Assembly: GCF_001613165.1 (NCBI RefSeq)
Contig: NZ_BDBV01000022.1
Location: 124,001 to 188,000 of the forward strand
Source of the DNA: Nocardia mexicana NBRC 108244
GTDB taxonomy: Bacteria; Actinomycetota; Actinomycetes; Mycobacteriales; Mycobacteriaceae
Direction: 5' to 3'
Length of the DNA stretch: 64,000 nucleotides
Position numbers and translations under genes: made by a program. Shown here piece by piece: positions 34,792-43,735 of this stretch; positions within the stretch are counted from its first letter, which is position 1; each line of letters opens with the position of its first letter. The notes beneath the pieces were generated by a model. It had not been told where the DNA came from, ran no database searches, and was given only the letters and a program-made list of their open reading frames with translations.

Positions 34792-36858
34792 TCAGCGCTG
34801 GGGCTCGATGATGAGATTCAGGTCGTCGTCCACGAAGGCCGTGCGGCCGGGCAGGACGAGGGTCGTCGCGAATTTCTCCGCGACCAAGGCCGGGCCCGGC
34901 ACCGGGCGATTCGGCTCCATGCGTTCGCGGACGTAGATCGACACCTCGGTGGGTTCCGTTGCGCCGGGCAGTGTTAGGCGCGTCGTCCGCAGGAAGGCGT
35001 CGCCCTCGTCCGCGGTGCGGTCGACCGCGCCGTGCCCGCGCGGAATCACTGCGGTCACCTCGACGGTCGACACCACGACGGGAATCTCGGCCGCCGCGAA
35101 ACCGTATGTCTGCCGGTAGAACTCGTGGAATTTCGGTATCAGCTCACCGGCGCCGCCGGACGTGAGAGCGTCCGGGGGGATCGGTAGCCGGTTGTCCCAG
35201 GTTTGCCCGCGATACATGGCGAAGATCGCCCGTTCGAAACGCAGCCGCGTCACGTCGATGTCCTGGCGTTTCAGGTCGTTGCGGATGCTGTCCTGCAGCG
35301 CGGCGAAGGCGGTCTCGATGGTGCCGGCGTGGTCGGGCGACAGCGGCGTCATGATCGACCGTGCGCGGGTGACCATCAGATCGCTGCGCAGCAGGCCCAG
35401 CGCGGAGAACTGTCCCGGGCTGCGCGGCACGATCACCCTGTCGAGGCCGAGGATCTGCCCGATGCGGTCGGCGAGCATCGGGCCCGCCGAACCGGACGGC
35501 TGCAGCGCGAACTCGCGGATGTCGAGTCCCCGGTAGACCGAGATGCTCCGGACCTTCGCGGCGATGTCCTGGCACGCGACTTCGTATGCGGCCGAGGCGA
35601 GTTCGACAGCCGACATGCCCCACTGCCCGCCCGCCGCGCCCAGGGCCGCGACCGCGGCGTCCGCGTCGAGCCGGAGGGCGCCGTCGGCGAACAGGTCGGG
35701 CTGCAGGATTCCGAGCGCGGCGCAGGCGTCGGTGAGGGTGGGCTCGACGCCGCCGCGTCGATAGCAGACGGGGCCGGGGTTGGAGCCGGCCGAGGCCGGA
35801 CCGACGGCCACGGTGCCGAGTGCGCTGGGGCGGATCAGGCTACCCGCGCCGGAACCGATGCTCTCGACGTCGACCAGCGGCATGGTCAGCGTCAGCCCGG
35901 TCTCCAGGGTCCAGGTGTCGGTGAGCGGGGTCTTGCCGGCGCGGATCGCGGCCACGTCGGTGCTGGTGCCGCCGACGTCGATGGTGAGCAGATTCGGTGT
36001 GCCGCTCTCGTTCGCGAGTTCGACGCTGCCGCTCACCCCGCCCACAGGGCCCGAGACCAGCTGGAACACCGGGGCGCGCCGGGCGTCGGCGAATGTCGCG
36101 ACGCCGCCGTTCATCATCATGATCCACAAGGTGCCGCGGTAGTCCTGCTCGGACAGCCGCGTCATCAGGCGGTCGAGATAGCCGACGACGGCGGGTCCGA
36201 CGTAGGCGTCGAGCGCCACGGTGGCGGTGCGCTCGTGCTCGCGAGTGACCGGATACAGCGCCGACGTCTGGACGTAGGCGCCGGGCAGTTCCTCGGCGAC
36301 GATCTCCGCGGCGCGGCGTTCGTGGCCGGGGTTGGTGTAGGAGTTCATCAGGCACACCGCGACCGATCGCGCGCCCTGGCCCGCCAGGTCCCTGGCCGCC
36401 CGGCGCACCGCGTCCTCGTCCAGCGGCAGCAGTGGGGTGCCGTCGTAGCGCAGCCGTTCGGGGATGCCGAAACGCGACTCGCGCGGCACGATCGGCCGTT
36501 GCTGGTGGGGTCGCAGCCAGGTGGGGTCGTAGAAACGCTCCCCGAATTCGCGGTGCATGCGCCCGATGTCGAGCAGATCGCGATGTCCGCCGGTCGCGAT
36601 GAGGCCGGTGCGCTCACCGGTCCTGCTGAGCAGCGCGTTGATGCCGACCGTATGCCCGTGCACGATCTCGGCGACGTCCGGAACCGCGATGCCGATCGCC
36701 GACAGAGCCTGCAGCACGCCGACCTCTTGTTCCTCGGTGGACAAGACCTTCCCGTCGCGGATTTCCCCTGTATCCCGGTTCAGGCCGATGATGTCGGTGA
36801 AGGTCCCGCCCACGTCGATGCCGACGATCCAGGACTCTGCCCGGCCGGTCTGTGTCAT
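34792..36858 (-). CDS. hyuA: hydantoinase A/oxoprolinase-family subunit
   Basis: A 688-residue HyuA-family ATPase subunit of the actin/Hsp70 fold. N-terminal phosphate loop GIDVGGTFTDII, central second phosphate motif LLTIDVGGTSTDVAAI, and GHTVGINALLSRTG. It phosphorylates the substrate for ring opening or carboxylation together with HyuB. ATG at 36858 has GGAGGCG upstream. It is preceded, on the same strand, by the GAF-LuxR regulator ending 141 bases upstream, which probably controls the operon. Confidence 0.93.
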   Translation of the reverse strand: MTQTGRAESWIVGIDVGGTFTDIIGLNRDTGEIRDGKVLSTEEQEVGVLQALSAIGIAVPDVAEIVHGHTVGINALLSRTGERTGLIATGGHRDLLDIGRMHREFGERFYDPTWLRPHQQRPIVPRESRFGIPERLRYDGTPLLPLDEDAVRRAARDLAGQGARSVAVCLMNSYTNPGHERRAAEIVAEELPGAYVQTSALYPVTREHERTATVALDAYVGPAVVGYLDRLMTRLSEQDYRGTLWIMMMNGGVATFADARRAPVFQLVSGPVGGVSGSVELANESGTPNLLTIDVGGTSTDVAAIRAGKTPLTDTWTLETGLTLTMPLVDVESIGSGAGSLIRPSALGTVAVGPASAGSNPGPVCYRRGGVEPTLTDACAALGILQPDLFADGALRLDADAAVAALGAAGGQWGMSAVELASAAYEVACQDIAAKVRSISVYRGLDIREFALQPSGSAGPMLADRIGQILGLDRVIVPRSPGQFSALGLLRSDLMVTRARSIMTPLSPDHAGTIETAFAALQDSIRNDLKRQDIDVTRLRFERAIFAMYRGQTWDNRLPIPPDALTSGGAGELIPKFHEFYRQTYGFAAAEIPVVVSTVEVTAVIPRGHGAVDRTADEGDAFLRTTRLTLPGATEPTEVSIYVRERMEPNRPVPGPALVAEKFATTLVLPGRTAFVDDDLNLIIEPQR

Positions 36859-36999
36859 CTCCACGCCTCCAGTGCCGTGTACCGCGGCGGCCGACCGATT
36901 GCGTCGCCCGCTCTGTGTCACAGCTCACTGTTCCGGGCGACGGGCGCCGCGACATCCGGCGCAGGTCAGATATTCGTACGACCTTCGGGCGGAGCTGAG

Positions 37000-38088
37000 T
37001 CAGACCCGCGGCAGCCGGTGCGGCGCATCGGCGCCGCGCAGCCAGATCGATACCGCCTCGGCGCGATTCGCCGCGCGGAGTTTGCGCAAGATCCGGGTGA
37101 TATGGGTCTTGACGGTGCCCTCGGAAATACAGAGTCGGCGAGCGATCCTCCCGTTCGAATCGCCTGCCGCCATGAGCCGCACGATCTGCACCTCGCGGCG
37201 AGTGAGGACCGAGTCGTCGTCGCGGCTCAGCGCAACCGATTCGGCGACGGCGGGCCCCGGTGCCCGCCATCGATGCAGCCCGTCCAACTGTCCTCGGATA
37301 GCCGAGATCCCTTCCAACACAGTGACTCTCGCCAAGTGTTGACTCAGCCCTTCGGCGAACGCCGACAACAGCATTCGGTCGACGTCGGTCAGTGCTCGGC
37401 GCTGGTGGTAGCAGTCGCCGTGTACCAGCCCGACGACCTCCCCGTCGACCAGGAGCGGCGCGATTCCGTACGACGAGGACTTGGTGATCTCGGCGAGCGG
37501 CCGGTTGACCCGCGGATTGTCCTGCACCTCGTGGACGAGCGTGGTGCGCGCGCCCACCACCGTGTCGTTCTCGATCAGGGTGCGATCCAGCACGGGCGGG
37601 CTCTGCCTGCCCACGGCGACGATCTCCTCGGCCCAGCGCGGCTCCCGCACGACACACATCGTGTGCAGTCGCCACACCGTGTCCACCGTCGACACCAGCG
37701 CGCGGTCGAAGCCGAGACCGCACGCAGCCTCCGGGGCTCGGGCGAGCAGCGCGTCGACCGTGTTCGCATTGCCGACCTCGCTCAATGCGGTCCCGACTCG
37801 GGCCAGTGTCCGGGTTCGGTGGGCAAGCCGTAGCTGCGCTGCCATCGATTCCGCTGCTCGGATCCGGCTGAGCAATGTGGTCATATCGGTCAGGCGGTCC
37901 GGCGAAGCCCGGCCGGCCGACCGGATCATCTCGGCGGTCACCAGATCCCAGAGTTCGCCCAGCATCAGCGCTTCCTGCCTCCGGTCGTCCGGCGGCTCGC
38001 GATCGAGCAATCTGTGCGCGTCATCGGCGATCTCGGCGATCGCGGCCCGCAACACGGCGGCATCCCGGCGAATCGAGGAACTGTCCAT
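37000..38088 (-). CDS. GAF-LuxR transcriptional regulator (paralogue 1)
   Basis: A 362-residue one-component regulator. A helical N-terminus is followed by a GAF-like domain, residues about 105-240 (LARAPEAACGLGFDRALVST, SSYGIAPLLVDGEVVGLVHG), and a C-terminal LuxR helix-turn-helix, residues about 295-355 (LTRREVQIVRLMAAGDSNGR, CISEGTVKTHITRILRKLRA). It is clearly related along its whole length to the regulator at 60843. ATG at 38088 has AGGAG upstream. The AT-rich element of this window lies 27-43 bases before its start, so it is likely autoregulated. Confidence 0.9.
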   Translation of the reverse strand: MDSSSIRRDAAVLRAAIAEIADDAHRLLDREPPDDRRQEALMLGELWDLVTAEMIRSAGRASPDRLTDMTTLLSRIRAAESMAAQLRLAHRTRTLARVGTALSEVGNANTVDALLARAPEAACGLGFDRALVSTVDTVWRLHTMCVVREPRWAEEIVAVGRQSPPVLDRTLIENDTVVGARTTLVHEVQDNPRVNRPLAEITKSSSYGIAPLLVDGEVVGLVHGDCYHQRRALTDVDRMLLSAFAEGLSQHLARVTVLEGISAIRGQLDGLHRWRAPGPAVAESVALSRDDDSVLTRREVQIVRLMAAGDSNGRIARRLCISEGTVKTHITRILRKLRAANRAEAVSIWLRGADAPHRLPRV

Positions 38089-38114
38089 ATAGAACTCCTG
38101 TGATCTGACCCACT

Positions 38115-38131
38115 ATGCATAATATATCCAG
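38115..38131. promoter_or_regulatory. AT-rich element, GAF-LuxR 1 promoter
   Basis: On the minus strand the sequence contains the exact decamer ATATATTATG followed by CATAG. It lies between the LuxR start (38088) and the lactonase start (38283). One of eight related copies in the window. Confidence 0.65.
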
Positions 38132-38136
38132 TCGGT

Positions 38137-38160
38137 CAGTGTCCAGGTATTTGGACACTG
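38137..38160. promoter_or_regulatory. TGTCCA/TGGACA palindrome, lactonase promoter
   Basis: Perfect 9-base arms CAGTGTCCA and TGGACACTG flank a 6-base spacer (GGTATT). A close relative lies at 40876-40894 before the PucR-type gene. Distance to the lactonase start is 122 bases. Confidence 0.65.
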
Positions 38161-38282
38161 ACCAGCGGGTTCGTCGGCTTAGGTTCGGCATGCGGTCGAT
38201 CGGCGTAAATGCCCGGTTGCCGTGCGGAGACGGCGGTGTTGCTTTCGGGGGCCGCCGGAAATGACGAACCATGGAGGTTCCC

Positions 38283-39446
38283 TTGACGACTCACGATTCA
38301 CCGGCAGCCGGACGACCACGGTCGGCGCGGAATATGTGGCTGCGGCGCGTGCCCGCGATCGCCCTGGTCGCCGGGCTCACCGCGGGCGTGTCCGTCGGTA
38401 CGGCGGCCGCGGCACCGGTCGACGGGGTGGTCCCGAGCTACCTGCTGGTCGGTGGCACGGGCTCCTCGAATATCGGTGTGCTGCGCGAAGTGCAGGGGCG
38501 GCTGACGCGGGTCGGGCCGATGGTACCCATCGATGCCTTCACGCTGTCGATCGCTGTCACGCCCAACCAACGCTTCGCCTACGTGGCACATACCGTTTCG
38601 GGAACTCTGCAGGGCTTCCGTGTCAATGACGACGGCACGCTCGCGCGGCTTGCGGATGCGCGCCTGGACCCGGGTGCGCCGATCGTCGGTGCGGTCGTGA
38701 GCCCCGACGGCAAATGGCTGTTCGCCACCGTGGGTTCGATGACCAATGAGGTGCGGACCTTTGCCATCGGGCCGTCCGGGGGTCTGAGCCCGGTCGATTC
38801 GGCCGCCATCGCGGGTGCGACGAGCGGGCTTTCCATTCCGGTGGTCTCGCCGGACGGCCGTTACCTGTTCGCCCCGAGCTTCATCGGGGCGACTATGGAC
38901 TCGTTCGCGATCGGGCCGGACGGGCGGCTGACCCCGGCCGGGCCGCAGGTCCGCACGGGCGACCGTCCGGCGCTGCCGTCGGTCACCCCGGACGGCAGGT
39001 TCCTCTACATCACCAACGAGGGCACCAACGACGTGTCCGGATACCGCATCGAGCCCGGCGGCGCCCTGACGCCGATCGGCCGCTTCCCCACGAAGATGGT
39101 CCCGCACGGCATGGCCATCACACCGGACAGCAGGTATCTGTACCTCCCGCAGACCGGTGGCGCGGCCGTGAACGGATTCGAGATCCGCGACGACGGCGCC
39201 CTGATTCCGTTGCCCGGCGCCGACGAGCCGAGCGCGCCGGGCCACTTTCCGGGACGCGTGGTGCTGAGCCCGGATGCCGAACGGCTCTATGCCATCGACA
39301 CTTTGGCGGTGACCGGCACGGCCCAGGTGTTCACCTACCGGGTGCGGCCGGACGGTTCGCTCGACCCCGGCGGCGAACCGCCGGTCGACGCCGGTGTCAT
39401 GTTCTCCGACGGCGCCACCGGTGTATTCGCCACTCCCGGTGCATGA
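38283..39446 (+). CDS. secreted seven-bladed beta-propeller lactonase-like protein
   Basis: About 387 residues. TTG at 38283 is preferred because GGAGG lies 5 bases upstream; ATG at 38271 has no ribosome site and contains that GGAGG. A twin-positive N-terminus and hydrophobic segment (RRVPAIALVAGLTAGVSVGTAAAAP) form a signal peptide ending near AAA. The mature part shows repeated blades of the type SPDGKWLFATVG, SPDGRYLFAP, TPDGRFLYITNEG and TPDSRYLYLPQTGG, as in 6-phosphogluconolactonase/LactC-like propellers. The substrate is unknown. It converges with the PucR-type gene and shares an operator-like palindrome with it. Confidence 0.85.
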   Translation: MTTHDSPAAGRPRSARNMWLRRVPAIALVAGLTAGVSVGTAAAAPVDGVVPSYLLVGGTGSSNIGVLREVQGRLTRVGPMVPIDAFTLSIAVTPNQRFAYVAHTVSGTLQGFRVNDDGTLARLADARLDPGAPIVGAVVSPDGKWLFATVGSMTNEVRTFAIGPSGGLSPVDSAAIAGATSGLSIPVVSPDGRYLFAPSFIGATMDSFAIGPDGRLTPAGPQVRTGDRPALPSVTPDGRFLYITNEGTNDVSGYRIEPGGALTPIGRFPTKMVPHGMAITPDSRYLYLPQTGGAAVNGFEIRDDGALIPLPGADEPSAPGHFPGRVVLSPDAERLYAIDTLAVTGTAQVFTYRVRPDGSLDPGGEPPVDAGVMFSDGATGVFATPGA

Positions 39447-39483
39447 TTGGAAGCTGGAACTTTCGCCCGCCAGGCGCGATCGC

Positions 39484-39516
39484 GAACGGCCGCAGCGAAA
39501 GATGCTGCGGCCGTTC
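39484..39516. terminator. strong hairpin between lactonase and PucR genes
   Basis: A perfect 13-base stem (GAACGGCCGCAGC and complement) with a 7-base loop lies 38 bases past the lactonase stop, between convergent genes. There is only a weak T-rich tail. Confidence 0.8.
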
Positions 39517-39585
39517 CTATTCGGTCAGATGTGGATCGGCGGCGCCGCAGGAAACGCGGCGCGAGCCGGGTCGGTGGTTCGGGTC

Positions 39586-40755
39586 CTATTCGTGCGCAGG
39601 CGGTTTCGGTGCGACTCGCCGCCTGCGGGACGGCGCGGGGGGATTGGTCTGGTGACTGCGGGCGATCAGGGCCGACCGTAGGTACCACAGGCCCTCGGGC
39701 CGACCGGCGTCCAGGCCGGTGAGTTGCGCGATGCGGTGGAGGCGATAGTCGACCGTGTTGGGATGCAGGTGCAGCATCCGGGCGGTGCGCTTGCGGCTCA
39801 GGTCGTTGGCGAAGTGGTGTTTCAGGGTGGTGAGCAGATCGGGCTGGTTGTCCAGCGGTGCGAGTAGGGAACTCAGCACGTCGAGCGCTGGTCCGGGACG
39901 GGTGAGCTGATATTCCAGTGCCAGATCGGCGAAGCGGTGCAGACCACCCACCAGCCCGAGCCGATGAACCAGGTCGAGTAGCTCATGGGCACGGTCGACT
40001 CCGGCCGGAATGTCGTCGGTCACCGAGCGCATCACCGCCGCTGTGACGGGAACCTCTGCGGCACAAGATAATTCGTTGACAAGGGCGTCCAGGGAATCGT
40101 CGTCGGCGACTGCGGTCGGTAGGAGAATGGTGCCGCCGTCCGGCGACAGGACGGGCAGTGCGGCGCCGGCGAAACACTCGGCCAGTGCGACTCGAAGACG
40201 CGGCAGCGCGCCCTCGGCGCGGCGGCGTGGCTCGGTTCCGATGGCGGCGGGCGCCGGAGGGAGGAGGAGGGCGAGTATCCAGTACTCCCTGGCGATCTCG
40301 ATGCCGTTCTGGCGTGCCAGTGTCGAGGTGGGCCGCCCGTCGACCAAGGCCGCCGCCAACGCCTGTCGCACCGCGTGGCGGTGGGTCACAGTGTGGAGTT
40401 GCGGTGCGTAGGCTCGGGCGACCGTCGCTGTGACGGTGTTCAGCAGGCCCAGAACCAGATCGGTGTCAACCGCACGCAGGTGATCGGCTGCCGGTTCGAT
40501 CGCCGCGCCCGTGAGTTCGATGCCGAGCCGGAATCCGTCGTGGACCAGCCGCAGGACGGTGACCATCGGGATGCCCTCGCGCGCCCATCGCGCCGCTTCC
40601 CGCTCCAGCCGGCGGAGCTGCTCGGGGCGTGCCCGCCCGTCGAGCATGCAGATCGACAGCTCGAGGCAGTCACCCATGACGGCGAACAGGGCGTTGCCGG
40701 TCGGCGGGGGTTCCTCGGCGACCAGCCCGGCCGGTATCGAATGTGTGCTGGTCAC
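39586..40755 (-). CDS. PucR-family transcriptional regulator
   Basis: A 389-residue regulator with a C-terminal PucR helix-turn-helix: LLTTLKHHFANDLSRKRTAR, MLHLHPNTVDYRLHRIAQLTG (about residues 310-355). The upstream region matches the RsbT-co-antagonist/GGDEF-like arrangement common in actinobacterial PucR proteins. No ligand can be named. GTG at 40755 is preceded by GGGGGTG. A TGTCCA/TGGACA palindrome 121 bases upstream matches one before the convergent lactonase gene, making the lactonase its probable target. Confidence 0.87.
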   Translation of the reverse strand: MTSTHSIPAGLVAEEPPPTGNALFAVMGDCLELSICMLDGRARPEQLRRLEREAARWAREGIPMVTVLRLVHDGFRLGIELTGAAIEPAADHLRAVDTDLVLGLLNTVTATVARAYAPQLHTVTHRHAVRQALAAALVDGRPTSTLARQNGIEIAREYWILALLLPPAPAAIGTEPRRRAEGALPRLRVALAECFAGAALPVLSPDGGTILLPTAVADDDSLDALVNELSCAAEVPVTAAVMRSVTDDIPAGVDRAHELLDLVHRLGLVGGLHRFADLALEYQLTRPGPALDVLSSLLAPLDNQPDLLTTLKHHFANDLSRKRTARMLHLHPNTVDYRLHRIAQLTGLDAGRPEGLWYLRSALIARSHQTNPPAPSRRRRVAPKPPAHE

Positions 40756-40875
40756 CTGTCACCCCCGTGCCGATGTCGTCGATAAGTGTCGAGAGTGATC
40801 ACCGTGGCCCCTCTCGTGCGCGGCGCACTGCGTCGAACCGTGTGACCCGACATTAAAGAGGGGCGCGACGGGAAA

Positions 40876-40894
40876 CTGTCCAGGAATTGGACAG
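40876..40894. promoter_or_regulatory. TGTCCA/TGGACA palindrome, PucR promoter
   Basis: Arms CTGTCCA and TGGACAG with a 5-base spacer GGAAT. Core and spacer resemble the site at 38137-38160, and both sites lie about 120 bases upstream of their genes. Confidence 0.65.
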
Positions 40895-41157
40895 GGGAGC
40901 CGACGCGGCCCACGCCCGCGTCGGTGAACCGGCCATCGTCGATCGGCATCGAATGCCTGCGAGATTGCTCCGCCCGCATAGGAGTTGCCATGAAATAGCC
41001 ACATTGGTGGCCGTGCTCGCCGTCGACCGGCAGATGGTCGCGAGTTCCCTGTGGGCCGATGTGTTTCAGGTGTGGCGACCTAATCTCCGGGGGATCGATG
41101 ATCGGCGTCGGAATGGTGGCCGGTGCGGGATTCGGTCGAATCGACTACAACCAGTTT
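40895..41157. other. long promoter region without a gene
   Basis: Between the PucR operator and the AT-rich element of the GAF/Fis gene no coding frame with a ribosome site was found and no other repeat was seen. Confidence 0.5.
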
Positions 41158-41176
41158 CAACATAATATATCGTTTC
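41158..41176. promoter_or_regulatory. AT-rich element, GAF/Fis regulator promoter
   Basis: The complement strand reads ATATATTATGTTG, an exact match to the core decamer and its TTG extension seen at 46075 and 51085. It lies 60-78 bases before the regulator ATG. Confidence 0.65.
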
Positions 41177-41235
41177 ACGGAGGTTAACTGATCGCCGATT
41201 CGCATCGAGACCGTCGGCGGGACAGGTGGTATTGG

Positions 41236-42837
41236 ATGACGAGCGTTTCGCCGCAGTGCGATGTGGAGCCGACCCGGTCCGAGATCGCATCGTCCTGGAC
41301 GCGGTCGCGGTTGAACGGACTGCGCGAAGATGCTCTACCGCGACTGGTTCGCGAGGCGATCGTCCCCGGCGGGGCCCTGGCCCGGGCGGCGCACCCGGTG
41401 CTGCGGCGAATGGCCGACGAACTCGAGGGGACCACCGTCGCGCTGGTGCTCGCCGACAATTCCGCACGTGTGGTCGACGTCCAGGCCGCCGATCCCGCGG
41501 TGGGCCGCGGGATCGCCGAACTCGGGCTGGCGCCGGGTGTGCGGCTCGGCGAGGAGGAGGTCGGCACCAACGCGGTCGGCACGCCCGTCGAGACCCGCCG
41601 CGATGTGCTGGTCCGCGGGCCCGAGCACTACCTGACGGCCTTCCGTTCCTTCACCTGTTACGGGCACCCCATCATTCATCCGACGACGCGAAGGCTGGCC
41701 GGGGTTCTCGACATCGGCGGCCCGGCCTCCGGGCCCGACAGCCTGTTTCGCCCCCTGGCTCGCGGCATGGTCCGCGACATCCAGGAGCGGCTGCGGCACG
41801 ACTCGACCCGCGATCAGCGACTGCTGTTCGACGCATTCCAAGCGGCCGGGCACCCGCGCGGCCGCCCGGTGATGGTCGTCGGGCAGGGCCTGGTGCTGGC
41901 CACGCCGGCGGCGCTGGACCTGCTGGACCCTGCCGATCACGCCGCCGTGCGAACGTGCGCGGAGGAGGCCGGTTTCGCCAGCGGGCAACTGCGTCGGCTC
42001 ACGTTGGTGTCGGGGCGGAGCGTCGTGCTGTCGTGTACGCCGATCGACGGGGTGGACGGGTCGCTGGTCGACATCGTCTCGGACGACGCGTTCCGCAGCG
42101 GGACCGGTGCGGGTGTGACGGCGCGGTGGCCGCTGCTGGTGATCGGCGAAATCGGAAGCGGCCGTAGCACGGAGGCGTACCGGGCGGCCGGCGCCGACGC
42201 GATCGTGCTCGATGCGACGGAGGTGGTCCGGCAGGGTGAGCGGGCGTGGGCGACGGCCGTCGCGATGCTGCTCGAGCAGGATGGGCCCGCCGTCGTCGTC
42301 GAGAACATCCAGCTGCTGTCCGAGCGATTGTCGACACTGCTGGCCCAGTGCCTGCGCGAGGCGCGTCGCCATATCGTGCTGACCTCGACGCCCGATCATT
42401 CCGAGGGTGTGCACGCCCCGCTGGCAGCCATGTGCAATGCGCGCCGCACCTTGCTTCCGCTGCGGCGCCGGCGCCACGAGATCCCGTATCTGGCGCAACG
42501 GATGCTGGCGGACCTGGACGGCACCGACCGCCTCCGGTTCACCGCCGACGCCCTGCGCGTGCTGGCCGCCCAGCCATGGCCCGGTAACCTCGCCGAACTG
42601 CATCGTGTGGTGCGGTCCGTCGCGGAGGTCCGCTCGGCCGGGGACATCATCCCGTCGGACCTCCCGGCGTCCTACCGCGGTGGGCCCGCGCCGGGTTCGC
42701 CGCTGCGGGAGGCCGAGCGGGAGGTCATCGTGGCGGCGATCGAGGCCGCGGGAGGCAACAAACTCCGCGCGGCCCGCGCGCTCGGGGTGAGCCGGTCGAC
42801 GCTCTACAACCGCATGCGGGCCTTACACATCGGCTGA
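41236..42837 (+). CDS. GAF/AAA-like/Fis-type regulator (AcoR-like, lacks GAFTGA)
   Basis: A 533-residue regulator built like the acetoin regulator AcoR: an N-terminal GAF-type sensor (LADNSARVVDVQAADPAVGR, GTNAVGTPVETRRDVLVRGPEH), a reduced AAA-like centre with a P-loop-like GEIGSGRST (about residues 307-315), and a C-terminal Fis helix-turn-helix (GGNKLRAARALGVSRSTLYNRM, residues about 506-527). The GAFTGA loop needed to contact sigma-54 is absent, which is usual in actinobacteria; it must act with other sigma factors. The AT-rich element lies in its promoter, linking it to the CoA pathway regulon. Confidence 0.86.
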   Translation: MTSVSPQCDVEPTRSEIASSWTRSRLNGLREDALPRLVREAIVPGGALARAAHPVLRRMADELEGTTVALVLADNSARVVDVQAADPAVGRGIAELGLAPGVRLGEEEVGTNAVGTPVETRRDVLVRGPEHYLTAFRSFTCYGHPIIHPTTRRLAGVLDIGGPASGPDSLFRPLARGMVRDIQERLRHDSTRDQRLLFDAFQAAGHPRGRPVMVVGQGLVLATPAALDLLDPADHAAVRTCAEEAGFASGQLRRLTLVSGRSVVLSCTPIDGVDGSLVDIVSDDAFRSGTGAGVTARWPLLVIGEIGSGRSTEAYRAAGADAIVLDATEVVRQGERAWATAVAMLLEQDGPAVVVENIQLLSERLSTLLAQCLREARRHIVLTSTPDHSEGVHAPLAAMCNARRTLLPLRRRRHEIPYLAQRMLADLDGTDRLRFTADALRVLAAQPWPGNLAELHRVVRSVAEVRSAGDIIPSDLPASYRGGPAPGSPLREAEREVIVAAIEAAGGNKLRAARALGVSRSTLYNRMRALHIG

Positions 42838-42917
42838 GGGCGAGGTGGCTCGCACTCGGTGAGCCGACGGACCGGTGTGTCGGATTGCCCTGGGGGAGGC
42901 GGGATTCCGCCTGGGGC

Positions 42918-43289
42918 TCAGATCCGGCGGATGCCTTCGAGGACGGCACGCAACAGTTCCGGATCCGGGGCGTAGTCGGGTGGCGCCGGGGAGTGGAAGG
43001 TGACGTAGCCCGCCGTTATCAGGTCGCCTACCAGTACCTTCGCCGCGGCCACGAAAAGTCCCAGATGGGCAGCGATTTCGGCGACGGACAGGGGGCGCTC
43101 CGCACAGAGTCGGAGGATTTCCCGGTACTCCCGGTCCAGTGTTCCGGCGTCGGGGCCGACGGCGGACACGAGCGTCAGAAGGTCGAGGTCGCGCACCGCG
43201 GTGTGCGCCCGGCCGCGCGTGACGGCGAACGGCCGGACCAGCGGGCCCGGATCGTCGGGCGGCCACGGGTCGTCCGGGTGGCGCGTCAC
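42918..43289 (-). CDS. DUF742 protein (conservon C-type)
   Basis: A 123-residue protein with the DUF742 features LVRPFAVTRGR, the winged-helix-like centre and RLCAERPLSVAEIAAHLGLF then VLVGDLITAGYV. In conservons this subunit accompanies the GTPase and sensor. GTG at 43289 overlaps the roadblock gene stop as GTGA. It is the last gene of the cassette here: no ATP/GTP-binding CvnD gene follows, since the next gene converges from the other strand 80 bases away. Confidence 0.88.
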   Translation of the reverse strand: MTRHPDDPWPPDDPGPLVRPFAVTRGRAHTAVRDLDLLTLVSAVGPDAGTLDREYREILRLCAERPLSVAEIAAHLGLFVAAAKVLVGDLITAGYVTFHSPAPPDYAPDPELLRAVLEGIRRI

Positions 43290-43720
43290 TGCCCGTAGTG
43301 TCCGGCGATGGTGCGCGTTCTGGGCGCGGCGGACAGCTGGTCGCGAACCTGCCCGACGATCACGTTCATCTCGTAGCCGACCAGGCCGAGATCGGCGTCG
43401 CCGCCGGTCAGCAGCGCCAGGCAGGAGCCGTGTCCGGCCTCGGTCACCACCAGGTAGCCGTGCTCCAGCTCGATCATCGTCTGCTGTAGCAGGCCCTTGC
43501 CGAAGTGGGTTCCGATGCCGCGGCCGAGGCTGTGCAGGGCGGAGGCGATGGCGGCGAGATGTTCGACCTGATCGCGCCCGAGGCCGTCGGACCCGGCCAC
43601 GGGCAGGCCGTCGGCGGACAGCACGACCGCGCATTCGGCGCCGGAGATGCGGTCGACCAGGTTGTTCATCAGCCAGTCCAGGGAATCGGCGGAGTGACCG
43701 GGCATTGCGTCGTTGCTCAT
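43286..43720 (-). CDS. roadblock/LC7-domain protein (conservon B-type)
   Basis: A 144-residue single roadblock/LC7 domain: LDWLMNNLVDRISGAECAVV, LSADGLPVAGSDGLGRDQVE, HLAAIASALHSLGRGIG and EHGYLVVTEAGHGSCLALL. In conservons this protein acts as a GTPase-activating or scaffold subunit for the CvnD GTPase, working with the sensor kinase. ATG at 43720 lies 15 bases after the sensor gene ends; its own stop overlaps the DUF742 start by four bases. Confidence 0.92.
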   Translation of the reverse strand: MSNDAMPGHSADSLDWLMNNLVDRISGAECAVVLSADGLPVAGSDGLGRDQVEHLAAIASALHSLGRGIGTHFGKGLLQQTMIELEHGYLVVTEAGHGSCLALLTGGDADLGLVGYEMNVIVGQVRDQLSAAPRTRTIAGHYGQ

Positions 43721-43735
43721 GTTCTGACCGTTCGT

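Noticed and set aside
32291..34936. An 881-codon plus-strand frame opposite hyuB, the zinc-ribbon gene and SDR
   Set aside because: It crosses several true genes on the other strand, has no ribosome site or domain and is low-complexity.
35203..37833. An 876-codon plus-strand frame opposite hyuA and GAF-LuxR 1
   Set aside because: Shadow of two well-supported minus-strand genes.
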